IMG/VR virus record: IMGVR_UViG_3300032236_001054
Span: 1 to 44,793 of that record
DNA length: 44,793 nucleotides
Source of the DNA: a virus
Reading direction: 5' to 3' (one strand)
Shown here: positions 22,604-30,705 of the stretch, piece by piece
Numbering within the stretch: the stretch's first letter is position 1
Layout: each line of letters starts with the position of its first letter
Made by a program: the position numbers and the translations under genes
The notes under the pieces: model-generated
Databases searched by the model: none
The model's input: only the letters and a program-made list of their open reading frames with translations
Told to the model about the DNA's origin: nothing

Positions 22604-23778
22604 CGTGGTCTTGCCAAAAAGTTAAGTCTGTTAAATTCTTGTCTATCGTTCAGTTTAGAAACTTTGCCTTTATGTGTTGCAACGAAACCTTCTGGTTTAA
22701 CTGATGCATCACCGACAGTATGTTCTAAACCACCAGTGTGTCTTGCTAAAACGTGAACTAATGCATTTTTCGCTTGTTGTAAGTGATGATGCATCTTAAA
22801 GAAATTCTCATAATGTTGTGTATTGTTATCAATATGTTCAACGTGAGCCTTCTTTTCCGCTTCCTTTCTAGCAATTGCCGCAGGAGTTTTCACTTTAGCA
22901 ATATCTTTGTCATATTTAGCTTCGATAGATTTCTTGAGTCCAGCAACGCTTGGTTTCTCACCAGTTCTGATAGTCTGGTTAATATGTGTCTCAATAGGTC
23001 CACCAGCATTACGGTGTGGTTCTGTTGCAGCATACATTTGTTTACCGTGTAGGTCATGTAGTGCTTGTGCTGATGCCAAATGATGATGGAATTGGTCCTC
23101 ATCATGTTTGGACATCATAACTTTAGATGTATCGTGACCAGGTTCTCTGTGATAAACATCTGGATGGTCTTTGAATCCAGATAAGTCTGGATGAAAATCT
23201 GCTTTCATATCAGCCAAGGTATTGCCATGATATTGTGTATGTGTGTATACACCAAGTTTGGCTTTACGAATTTTCTTACCTTCTTCTGAATCTTTAGGTG
23301 CAGAATAGTTGATTGTGTTTGGTTTGAAGTGAACTCTACCATCATGTTCAGTCTTATCGCCATGGCCAAACATCATGTCACCTTGGTAAACACCAGTTTT
23401 TGGTGCAACTTTAGGTAAGTGATGTAGTGCGTCTTTTAGTTTAGCAACAAGACCTGGAGCATGTCCATGGTTTGCTTCGATATCTTTTTCTGTGTAATTA
23501 ACTTTTGGATTTACGTTAAATGCAGATTTGGATGCAACAAAGAATCTACCAGTCTCTGGATGATGGCCATATACAATACTTGGTGAACCATCGTGTTTCA
23601 TTGTCAAAGTAGGATCATTTTTGCCCGCTTTGATGTGTTTTCTCACTTGATTCAGTACTCCAACAGCGTGACTGAAACCTTCGGCACCGCTATGGATAGG
23701 ATGATCCTCCACATGCGTGATGTGCTTAAGCTTCGATTCGTCAGCTTCTTCTTTGAGTAGAGATTTAAAAGTTCTCAT
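22600..23778 (-). CDS. ATP-dependent ligase-like nucleotidyltransferase (DUF6267-like, 392 aa)
   Basis: Covalent nucleotidyltransferase motifs appear in order: TMKHDGSPSIVYG with K61-x-D-G (motif I), GVYQGDMMF (129-137, motif III), KLGVYTHTQY (about 192, motif IIIa), EGFVATHKG (363, motif IV) and KVSKL (372, motif V). This is the order found in DNA and RNA ligases. The N-terminus MRTFKSLLKEE again looks like a capsid-targeting peptide. The protein is very His-rich. It overlaps the kinase fusion gene by 4 nt, so a joint kinase-ligase repair role is plausible. I recall related phage proteins as DUF6267. Confidence 0.72.
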   Translation of the reverse strand: MRTFKSLLKEEADESKLKHITHVEDHPIHSGAEGFSHAVGVLNQVRKHIKAGKNDPTLTMKHDGSPSIVYGHHPETGRFFVASKSAFNVNPKVNYTEKDIEANHGHAPGLVAKLKDALHHLPKVAPKTGVYQGDMMFGHGDKTEHDGRVHFKPNTINYSAPKDSEEGKKIRKAKLGVYTHTQYHGNTLADMKADFHPDLSGFKDHPDVYHREPGHDTSKVMMSKHDEDQFHHHLASAQALHDLHGKQMYAATEPHRNAGGPIETHINQTIRTGEKPSVAGLKKSIEAKYDKDIAKVKTPAAIARKEAEKKAHVEHIDNNTQHYENFFKMHHHLQQAKNALVHVLARHTGGLEHTVGDASVKPEGFVATHKGKVSKLNDRQEFNRLNFLARPR

Positions 23779-23814
23779 TTTTACCTTTAGACTTGCAATA
23801 CACTATGATTGCCA

Positions 23815-23834
23815 TAAAGTTATTTATATAACTT
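23815..23834. repeat. AT-rich inverted repeat around the late promoter
   Basis: AAAGTTAT, four bases, ATAACTTT: a perfect 8-bp inverted repeat enclosing the TATAAATA box. It could be a weak terminator for the glycosyltransferase operon upstream or a regulatory site. The remaining gap (23835-23888) shows nothing further. Confidence 0.45.
23821..23828 (-). promoter_or_regulatory. T4-type late promoter box TATAAATA
   Basis: Exact TATAAATA on the minus strand, 42 nt upstream of the ATG at 23778, at the head of the block 23778-16385. It lies within an inverted repeat (AAAGTTAT-N4-ATAACTTT, 23815-23834). Confidence 0.7.
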
Positions 23835-23888
23835 TTTAGTTTGCGTACCTAAACCTGGAAAGTTTGGCTTCGATACATAGAGAGACTT

Positions 23889-24569
23889 TTAATCGGAAAC
23901 GTAAGTTCCTGTTAATGCAACGATACAACCAACATGGATTTTATCAAATTCTACCAGTTTGTCTTTTGGTATATTGATAAAATGAGCATGTTCTGTGTCT
24001 ATGCCATTTATAATATATTGTGGATTCTTATTTCTTAGTATTTCAAGGTATTCTTCAACCAAAGAAAAAGACCAAGAATACATTCTGGTGTCCAATAAGA
24101 AGTGACCATCACCCCTCCAACTTGGAACTCTGGTCTTAAAGGTGTATTTCCCATCTAGGTCATTATACCGATTGATGTCAAAATCATCTTCAAGTAGGCA
24201 TCTTCCACCCATTTTGAAGATTCTACCTTTCTGATTGGCAAAATCAAAACGGTCTTTCAGGACATTCATGGCAAATAATAACATATATCCTTCACCCATA
24301 CCCTTTGCGACATGGACGTTAAAAAAATTGTTTATTTTTTGTGCAGCTTCATCTTCATGAAGTCCCAAAAACAAGTCAATTTTAGGACTTATTAGGTCAT
24401 GTTCTTCTTTGGTGAATGGAGTTTTTGAGTTGTCAACAAAGACAATGAACGCTTCTGGTACTTTCTCACGAATGGTATCAAAAGTTTTCAAAGTCTGGTT
24501 GAATCGGTCTTCTACATTAACGGAACCTTGGTTGGTTCTGACACATGATGGTACGATAAAGATGTTCAT
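23889..24569 (-). CDS. Glycosyltransferase-like protein, last gene of the glycan cassette (226 aa)
   Basis: Starts in an ATGA overlap with the aminotransferase gene. The fold looks like a GT-A-type domain: an N-terminal strand (NIFIVPSCVRTNQG), EAFIVFVDNSKTP, FKMGGRCLLEDDFD (a candidate acidic metal site) and a late helix with NGIDTEHAHFINIPKD. No exact family could be named. Its place at the end of the cassette suggests a sugar transfer step. Confidence 0.6.
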   Translation of the reverse strand: MNIFIVPSCVRTNQGSVNVEDRFNQTLKTFDTIREKVPEAFIVFVDNSKTPFTKEEHDLISPKIDLFLGLHEDEAAQKINNFFNVHVAKGMGEGYMLLFAMNVLKDRFDFANQKGRIFKMGGRCLLEDDFDINRYNDLDGKYTFKTRVPSWRGDGHFLLDTRMYSWSFSLVEEYLEILRNKNPQYIINGIDTEHAHFINIPKDKLVEFDKIHVGCIVALTGTYVSD

Positions 24570-25639
24570 TGGAATCCATTTAATGCTTCAATTATAACAT
24601 CCAATTCATCATCCGTCAACCACCAACCATTAGGAATACAGATTTGGGTTGCATCAAAACTTGTGGTTCCGGGTAATTCACCCTCTTTGAACTTTGCGGT
24701 ACAATCATAAAAGTCATTCCGGTAATGGACTGGACTAGATGAAATGCCGTGGTCTTCCAAATAGGCGGTGAATTCTGCCTTACGACCATTCTTAACATGC
24801 ATACTGAATAGCCAATATGAACAAGTTTCGTCCCATTCAGGCAAAATTAGGTTATCATTCTTAACAACACTAATAAGTTTCTTGGAGTTTTCAATCTGTT
24901 TGGTTACTGATTCTCTTGCTTCAGGAATGTTGCAGATACCAATTGATGCAGCAATATCATTCATGTGATATTTGAAACCTGCTTTAGTGATGTTTTGTGT
25001 GCAACGGAAAGATTGTCCTTTGGTTCTATCTAATCCAAACCAACGTAGAAGTCTTGCTTCTTCTTCCTTTTCTTTTGTATCACATACAAGTAGACCACCA
25101 TCGCCGGTTGTCAAATATTTGATAGCCTGTAGACTATAACAAATGTAATTACCACGTTCGACTTCTACTGGAAAGATATCCCAAGTGTGTGCAGCATCTT
25201 CAACAACAGGAACACCAAATGATTTCAGTGCCTTGTAATCTGCAATCTTACCTGCCCAATTAACACAGACAATAGCCTTAGTCTTTTCGTTGACTAATTT
25301 GGCAACAGATTGTGGGTCAATCAAACCAGTAATTGGGTCAATATCTGCCCAACGAATTGTTGCATGACGATGGATTGGACCAATGTTAGAGGCGAAACAG
25401 GTCTGTGGTGTACAGATAACCTCATCACCAGGACCAACGCCAATCAAGTCCAAAGCAAGGTCGATAGCAGAAGTGCATGAATCAACTGTAACTGGACGGA
25501 ATTCTGTTCCAAGTTCTTTCCATAGCAAGTCTTCAAAGTCTTCAACTTTTGGACCTTGGCCAATGAAACCTGATTCCAGTACCTTTGCAACTTCGATACT
25601 GGATTGTTTTGACATTTTTACTTTAAATAACGGAATCAT
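24566..25639 (-). CDS. DegT/DnrJ/EryC1-family PLP aminotransferase (357 aa)
   Basis: ATG 25639 follows GGAG and is preferred over the upstream ATG at 25669. The protein begins IPLFKVKM and has SGFIGQGPKVEDFE (cofactor loop start), TVDSCTSAIDLAL, VVEDAAHTWD and YSLQAIKYLTTGDGG with the PLP-binding Lys. Members transfer an amino group to keto-sugar nucleotides (as in 4-amino-4-deoxy or 3-amino sugars). It would make a modified sugar for the neighbouring transferases. Confidence 0.92.
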   Translation of the reverse strand: MIPLFKVKMSKQSSIEVAKVLESGFIGQGPKVEDFEDLLWKELGTEFRPVTVDSCTSAIDLALDLIGVGPGDEVICTPQTCFASNIGPIHRHATIRWADIDPITGLIDPQSVAKLVNEKTKAIVCVNWAGKIADYKALKSFGVPVVEDAAHTWDIFPVEVERGNYICYSLQAIKYLTTGDGGLLVCDTKEKEEEARLLRWFGLDRTKGQSFRCTQNITKAGFKYHMNDIAASIGICNIPEARESVTKQIENSKKLISVVKNDNLILPEWDETCSYWLFSMHVKNGRKAEFTAYLEDHGISSSPVHYRNDFYDCTAKFKEGELPGTTSFDATQICIPNGWWLTDDELDVIIEALNGFQ

Positions 25640-26096
25640 AGTGATACTCCATCTTGATAATTTTACCATCGTCTTCAGTAACTCTAAAACCTAATGAGTT
25701 ATAAACAACGAACGCTTTTGTGTTTGATTTCAACAATTCTAGTTTGATAGGTAGTTCAAACTGTTCTGCCAATTTGGCCAAGGCACCAAAGAGTGTTTTG
25801 CCATGGCCTTTACCTCTTTCTGATTCGGTTAATCCTCCAGTCAGAAGAACTTCTCCGTTTTCAACTCTGATATAACCATAACCAACGATAGTTGCAGCAA
25901 CACCGTGAAAAACTTTATGAACAAGATACAATTTATTAGTGTCTTTGTTTAGGTTGTTCCACCAATTAAGTTGTTGTTCCTTTTCAATCAAGTTTGTACT
26001 TCTTGTCATGTAATTTCTACATTCATTTCTAATGATGCGTAGACTCTCAGCATCAAAAGAAGTTTGAACAGGAACCAATACTATAAATTCTTCCAT
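25623..26096 (-). CDS. GNAT-family N-acetyltransferase (157 aa)
   Basis: ATG 26096, behind GGTGAT and just after the upstream stop, is the chosen start. The GNAT core has VGYGYIRVENGEVLLTGGL (beta strands), ERGKGHGKTLFGAL (the R/Q-x-x-G-x-G/A acetyl-CoA loop) and VVYNSLGFRVTED at the end. Next to a sugar aminotransferase, it probably N-acylates an amino sugar. Length is normal for the family. Confidence 0.88.
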   Translation of the reverse strand: MEEFIVLVPVQTSFDAESLRIIRNECRNYMTRSTNLIEKEQQLNWWNNLNKDTNKLYLVHKVFHGVAATIVGYGYIRVENGEVLLTGGLTESERGKGHGKTLFGALAKLAEQFELPIKLELLKSNTKAFVVYNSLGFRVTEDDGKIIKMEYHYDSVI

Positions 26097-26097
26097 A

Positions 26098-26904
26098 TCA
26101 ATCACCATTATTAAATTGTTTAAAGATAACAAATGGATCCAAACCTAACTGATGGTCTGGAATCCTATGTTGCATAAAGGCATCTGGTTGATTGGTTGCA
26201 CACATCAACATCAGAGTTTGGTCATCATCGGTCAAGTTGTTTGTATATAACAAGTCAAATGCACCAAACATCATTGATTCCATAGAAGGCCAAAGTGCCT
26301 TATTTGCAACAATCTTTGCGCCTAAAATGTGAACATCATTTATTGCAATAATTCTAGGTAGGCTGTTTTTTGGATCCAAATCTTTGTATGCAAACAAGTG
26401 AATCTTTGTTGGGTCAAAATCATATGACCATTCTTTATGACCACCAAGCGTTTCTTCACTTCTGCAATAACCAAAGTCTAACCAAGCAACAGTATCATTA
26501 GAAACTAAACCAGAATTGATTGCTAGATTAACGAAATGTGACTTCAAGAGATTCACCAAAACATATTTGTGACTCCAGTATTCTGGATTCTTAATCTGAC
26601 TTGGATGAATCAACTGTTTGAAACTAACGAGTTCTTGGATGCCAATGATTTTACTAGCAATTGTTCCAAACTTAACAAAAGGATCAAATTCAATAATCTT
26701 AATATCGGAACGAATCTTTTTTAGGCGTTCACCAATGTCTGGTGTGGTTACAACAACGATTTCATTGTTTAGTTTAGTAAGATGCGTGAATCGTTCAATG
26801 TATGTGTCGGTTGAACGTTGTAGATAATGTGGAAGGCCTTTGTCAGGTGTCCAATCACCACGACCAATATCATAAAATGCTGTAACTATTGTAATGTTGC
26901 TCAT
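26098..26904 (-). CDS. HtrL/YibB-like glycosyltransferase (268 aa)
   Basis: Begins SNITIVTAFYDIGRGDWTP, the N-terminal signature I recall for the HtrL/YibB/WlaTC family of cell-surface sugar biosynthesis proteins, followed by RSTDTYIERF and later WLDFGYCR. Length fits. It probably transfers a sugar onto a phage or host glycan. It starts in an ATGA overlap with the next gene upstream. Confidence 0.8.
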   Translation of the reverse strand: MSNITIVTAFYDIGRGDWTPDKGLPHYLQRSTDTYIERFTHLTKLNNEIVVVTTPDIGERLKKIRSDIKIIEFDPFVKFGTIASKIIGIQELVSFKQLIHPSQIKNPEYWSHKYVLVNLLKSHFVNLAINSGLVSNDTVAWLDFGYCRSEETLGGHKEWSYDFDPTKIHLFAYKDLDPKNSLPRIIAINDVHILGAKIVANKALWPSMESMMFGAFDLLYTNNLTDDDQTLMLMCATNQPDAFMQHRIPDHQLGLDPFVIFKQFNNGD

Positions 26905-27755
26905 ACGTCAGTACTAAATGTCAATACATCTTCTACGCCATATTTCTTTTTATAGAAACTCATCAACTCTGGATCCCTATCATATTGATGTACGATATAG
27001 AAAGGTTCTTTTGTTTTTCCATCTTTGACTAGACCATCTTCAAAGATTGGTTTTTGTTCCAAGATAAATGGTGCAAAATGGTCTTTCTCGCCGGGTTTAT
27101 TAGTGATGTGCAAGTTACAAGTCCATGCATCAGACAGACCAACAAACAAGGTTTCATTTTTGTATGGATGCCAATTCAATAGAACATTATATGCTGCTTG
27201 GTCGGCAACCCAATCAGGACGGTTTGCTGACAATTGATACAACATACCACACAAGTCTTTGATATAATCGGAATCACCGGCCAAAGTTCCAACATTGTAG
27301 ACTTCTTTGTCTTCAATGTCTTGATAGAAATAAGGTCCAAATGCCTTCATGATGTTCTCACTATTCCAATGTTCGTATTTGATTAGAATAGATTCGGACA
27401 CAGCAATCATCTTTTTGTCTTGAATGTTATTTTCAATCCACTCACTTGGATTCTTTTGAAAGATAACATCACGAACATCCGTTGTGATTACATAACGATA
27501 CTTCTCAGTATGTGTCTTGAGGAAGTTATAGATGTGAATGAATCTTTCCATGTGAAAGCCCATTCTTGCTTGACTTGGTGCAGAGATAACTGTAAAACCA
27601 GCATCAGCCAATTTACTATCAGTTTCTTTACTTGAACCAATTGAGATGATTACTTTATCACCCGTGAAACCACATTCATTGATTGAATCTACCCACGGTT
27701 TGATTGTGTTGAATGAGTAGTTCTTAAATGCACCAATAATTAAATCTTTCGCCAT
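26901..27755 (-). CDS. Glycosyltransferase-like protein (284 aa)
   Basis: A GT-A-like layout: DLIIGAFKNYSF at the N-terminus, KVIISIGSSKETDSK, then YRYVITTDVRDVIFQ with a D-x-x-D-type metal site near residue 95, ending in a helical YKKKYGVEDVLT. The pattern resembles uncharacterised nucleotide-sugar transferases. It overlaps its neighbours by 4 and 16 nt, so it is part of the cassette operon. Specific sugar unknown. Confidence 0.7.
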   Translation of the reverse strand: MAKDLIIGAFKNYSFNTIKPWVDSINECGFTGDKVIISIGSSKETDSKLADAGFTVISAPSQARMGFHMERFIHIYNFLKTHTEKYRYVITTDVRDVIFQKNPSEWIENNIQDKKMIAVSESILIKYEHWNSENIMKAFGPYFYQDIEDKEVYNVGTLAGDSDYIKDLCGMLYQLSANRPDWVADQAAYNVLLNWHPYKNETLFVGLSDAWTCNLHITNKPGEKDHFAPFILEQKPIFEDGLVKDGKTKEPFYIVHQYDRDPELMSFYKKKYGVEDVLTFSTDV

Positions 27756-28462
27756 GGCAAATTCCCATTATATTTTTGTTTCATCATTTCATTTCCTTGC
27801 AAGAAGAATTCTGCTTGAACAGAATCCGCACGACTTGCAACTCTATAGTTTACACTATAACGACCATTTGTGTCAAATGTTTTTAGATTCTGCATCATAA
27901 AGGGTGATAGGATTCTATCAACTTCTGGTTGTTCTTGTGGATGTCTTGCTCTACGATACCAACATGGAGAGAAACCTAATGCGGCCTGTCTTGGTATCAT
28001 GAAACAATTAACATCGATGAACATATCATTGATTACGGAAGTCCATTTACCCAATGATTCACAATCGTCATTACATATGTATTTGCCTTCTTGGCCGACA
28101 ATTTTACGCAAAGAATATGCCCATTGATTACCGTTATTCAACAATTCAACAAGAGATTCAATATGGTTTTCATCATACCAATTATCTTCGTCCAGGAAAC
28201 ATAGGAAGTCTCCCTTTGCAATATAAGTCATTGCACCATAGATTCTATGACCATTGTATTGGTCTTTGCCTGTGGCGTAGGGCAACTTAACCACATCTAG
28301 ATTTTGGTAATCTTGTAATAGTGGTTTTGCTTTTGGGTGGTCGCCGTCAACAACCACCAAATGTTGAATGTTTTTGTATGTTTGGTTCTTAACACTATCA
28401 AGTGCTTGACGGACCATTGGATTGCCCGTAGTGGGTGTTATAACTGTAATCAAGGGATTCAT
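27740..28462 (-). CDS. GT2-family glycosyltransferase (240 aa)
   Basis: Classical GT2 start PLITVITPTTGNPMVRQALDSV, KNQTYKNIQHLVVVDGD, then GDFLCFLDEDNWYDENHI, whose D-E-D holds the metal and nucleotide-sugar phosphates. The protein likely transfers a hexose or related sugar. It is the first gene of the glycan cassette. It starts 16 nt after the stop of the neighbouring gene. Confidence 0.9.
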   Translation of the reverse strand: MNPLITVITPTTGNPMVRQALDSVKNQTYKNIQHLVVVDGDHPKAKPLLQDYQNLDVVKLPYATGKDQYNGHRIYGAMTYIAKGDFLCFLDEDNWYDENHIESLVELLNNGNQWAYSLRKIVGQEGKYICNDDCESLGKWTSVINDMFIDVNCFMIPRQAALGFSPCWYRRARHPQEQPEVDRILSPFMMQNLKTFDTNGRYSVNYRVASRADSVQAEFFLQGNEMMKQKYNGNLPWRKI

Positions 28463-28478
28463 AATATAACCTTATAAT

Positions 28479-29576
28479 TTAGATATATGAGTAGTCACAC
28501 ATCATTCGAGTGGGATAACCATCACCACCTTGTGTGTCACGAATATTTAGTTTCAAAATATAATGACCTGTTTCAATTTCCATGTCAATACGTTTACCTG
28601 TTCCTGTTTTACCTCCGTAATACACAGTACAAGATTTCGGTGTTGCAGCCTCAGTCATGTATTTCTTATCAATCATATACACTTCAGTTTTACCAGAAAG
28701 TTTGTGAACGATAGTATAACCATGACCAATACCAGAAACCAAAAAATCTTTAAGGTCTGTTTTTTGTCTAGCGGACATTCTTTTCCAAATATCTTCTGAG
28801 TAACCTTTCTTCAGATTACCATTGAAAATATCACAGAATAGAGCATCATTGATGTTAAACATATCCAAAATTTTTAAACCATCGGCATTTTTTATGCTAC
28901 CGGTTTTGATTTCTGCTGGAGAAAGAACAGTACGAACACCAGAGTTAAAGAAAGTAACTGTACCACCAGTCTTCAAACTCAAGTAAATTTCTTTTTTACC
29001 ATCACAAATCAAAGTAATATCTGTAACAACTGGCCCCAAATTGTTATCGCTTACTGGAATCTTAGATGAAATTAAAACTTTTGGTGTATATACAAATGGT
29101 CGTTTGTTGTTCAATTCACCAACTTCTTTTACTTCTAAGGTTTTACATTTTTGTAATTTGTGTAGTGAAACTATCGAATCAACCGCCTCTTGTAGTTTAG
29201 GATCGGTGATTGTTTCTCCAGACCACCATTTTCTTAAAGCGTCAGCAAGTTGACCTTCATATGCATTACCTTTGTTTTGAACTCCTCGGCCACCAGAAGA
29301 TCCATTACCAAATTTCAAAGAAATGCCCCATGATGAAATTTTTCTTTTCCTAAAAATCTCAGATTGGATATCTTTTAGTTTAATGTCTTCTTGCAAAGCC
29401 CTGGTAACATTGATTTTGCTTAGTGCTTTAGGATCAATGTTAATTGGTGCTTGGACTTCTTTAAATTTGCCTTTAAGTAAGGCGAATACTGAAATAATGT
29501 CATCAATTTTTTTAGCATCACCCTTTAGGGTTTGTTTAATTTCTGTGGCTGTAGTAGGAAAGAAAGTATAAGCCAT
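28479..29576 (-). CDS. Conserved phage protein, possible PD-(D/E)XK fold (365 aa)
   Basis: The sequence around residues 100-210 (KGNAYEGQLADALRKWW, then VVTDITLICDGKKEIYLSLKTGG) follows the spacing of a PD-(D/E)XK nuclease: a Glu in the first helix, an Asp strand, then E-I-Y-L-S-L-K with the catalytic Lys. The C-terminal part is beta-rich. A GATAAATA late box precedes the gene, suggesting it is expressed late and possibly tied to packaging or the capsid. Similar hypothetical proteins occur in T4-like cyanophages, as I recall. Confidence 0.6.
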   Translation of the reverse strand: MAYTFFPTTATEIKQTLKGDAKKIDDIISVFALLKGKFKEVQAPINIDPKALSKINVTRALQEDIKLKDIQSEIFRKRKISSWGISLKFGNGSSGGRGVQNKGNAYEGQLADALRKWWSGETITDPKLQEAVDSIVSLHKLQKCKTLEVKEVGELNNKRPFVYTPKVLISSKIPVSDNNLGPVVTDITLICDGKKEIYLSLKTGGTVTFFNSGVRTVLSPAEIKTGSIKNADGLKILDMFNINDALFCDIFNGNLKKGYSEDIWKRMSARQKTDLKDFLVSGIGHGYTIVHKLSGKTEVYMIDKKYMTEAATPKSCTVYYGGKTGTGKRIDMEIETGHYILKLNIRDTQGGDGYPTRMMCDYSYI

Positions 29577-29595
29577 GTTGTCCTCAAATAAAGAA

Positions 29596-29603
29596 TATTT
29601 ATC
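29596..29603 (-). promoter_or_regulatory. T4-type late promoter box (GATAAATA)
   Basis: Minus-strand GATAAATA, one mismatch to TATAAATA, 19 nt upstream of the ATG at 29576. It overlaps the stop codon of the DruA-like gene. Confidence 0.5.
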
Positions 29604-30705
29604 TAATGATTTGAATCTCTTTGCCAGAGGTCCAAACCTCCAATTCAGTTCTCAAACGACCTTCACTTTTCAATGTGTCGTATCGGTTTGAAGCCTTGTT
29701 TTTCCACCATTGTATGATGTTTTCTAGTTCATACTTATCATAGTTCTCCTTGTCTTTAATCAAAGTATCAGTCTTACAACAAATGTAGTCCACAAAGTTG
29801 CTATATCCATAGTTAGAAATGTAATAACGTTTCTGTTCTGTCAACTTCTTAGCGTTCTCAATCGTTTTAAGAAAAGCATCACCCTCAATTGTACCTTTTA
29901 ATGAGGCCTTTGTCAAGGCAATGATTCGTTGTGAAATCTTCAATTTCTTACTTGAAGCGGTTTCTTCAACCAGAGGACCAACTCTCTCTTGAACAAAGTC
30001 ACGTAGGTCTGAGTACGGTTTGCCATGCATCATAGGCAAAAAATCAGATTCTGTCAATCCTTTATAGCGAATAAAAGGCTTCATACCATCATACTGTGAG
30101 ACTTGTTTAGTTGAACCATACAAACTTGTTGTTTCAAAGAGACACAAATTCATTCCATACTTCTTGTTGACAATTTCACGGACTGTATGTGAAGTGCAAA
30201 TTGCAGCCAACAGTTTACCACCAAGATAGTTGAAACCAAATGGTTGACTTGGAACAATCACAAAACCCATCATAGCAGAATCATTGAATCTTTTACCCCA
30301 CTCAGGTTTTTGTGTAAACACTTGACCCAACATTTCATTTCTAGGTTTGCAGTTGATAACAGGTGAACCCAAACGAATGAATCCTAGAAACTGTTGTGTC
30401 TTTCTTTCTCTTACAGCCAAATGAACACTACGTCCAACAGGACGAATGTTGATATGTGATGATGTGATTGATAGTAGTGTTTCCCATGTCTCATTAGGAA
30501 TCTCACACACTTCAATGTCCATATCATTTGGATGCATGGTGAAATCGGAGAACAAATCATCTTCAGGAGGAAACAAAGATGTTGGTATTTCTTCCAATGA
30601 GTTTAACTTTTGGTCACGCATGTATTCATCAATACGTTCAAAGTTACCAAAGTAATCTTCAAACGCTTTTGCACAATGAATAGCATCCTCTTTAGTCAAC
30701 ATCAT
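29599..30705 (-). CDS. DruA-like (DUF4338) protein (368 aa)
   Basis: The middle of the protein (about 85-215) has HLAVRERKTQQFLGFIRLGSP, NDSAMMGFVIVPSQPF, the GGKLLAAICTSHTVREIVNKKYGMNLCLFETTSLYGST block and a K-x-F-I-R-Y-K-G end. Its pattern of G-F-I/G-x-L strand, LLA helix, YG-x-x-x-x-L-x-E-T-T and S-x-Y-x-A/G-S-x resembles DUF4338, the DruA component of the bacterial Druantia defence system. It lacks the other Druantia genes. In a phage it may be a nucleic-acid modifying or counter-defence protein. It overlaps the helicase stop by 4 nt. Confidence 0.65.
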   Translation of the reverse strand: MMLTKEDAIHCAKAFEDYFGNFERIDEYMRDQKLNSLEEIPTSLFPPEDDLFSDFTMHPNDMDIEVCEIPNETWETLLSITSSHINIRPVGRSVHLAVRERKTQQFLGFIRLGSPVINCKPRNEMLGQVFTQKPEWGKRFNDSAMMGFVIVPSQPFGFNYLGGKLLAAICTSHTVREIVNKKYGMNLCLFETTSLYGSTKQVSQYDGMKPFIRYKGLTESDFLPMMHGKPYSDLRDFVQERVGPLVEETASSKKLKISQRIIALTKASLKGTIEGDAFLKTIENAKKLTEQKRYYISNYGYSNFVDYICCKTDTLIKDKENYDKYELENIIQWWKNKASNRYDTLKSEGRLRTELEVWTSGKEIQIIR

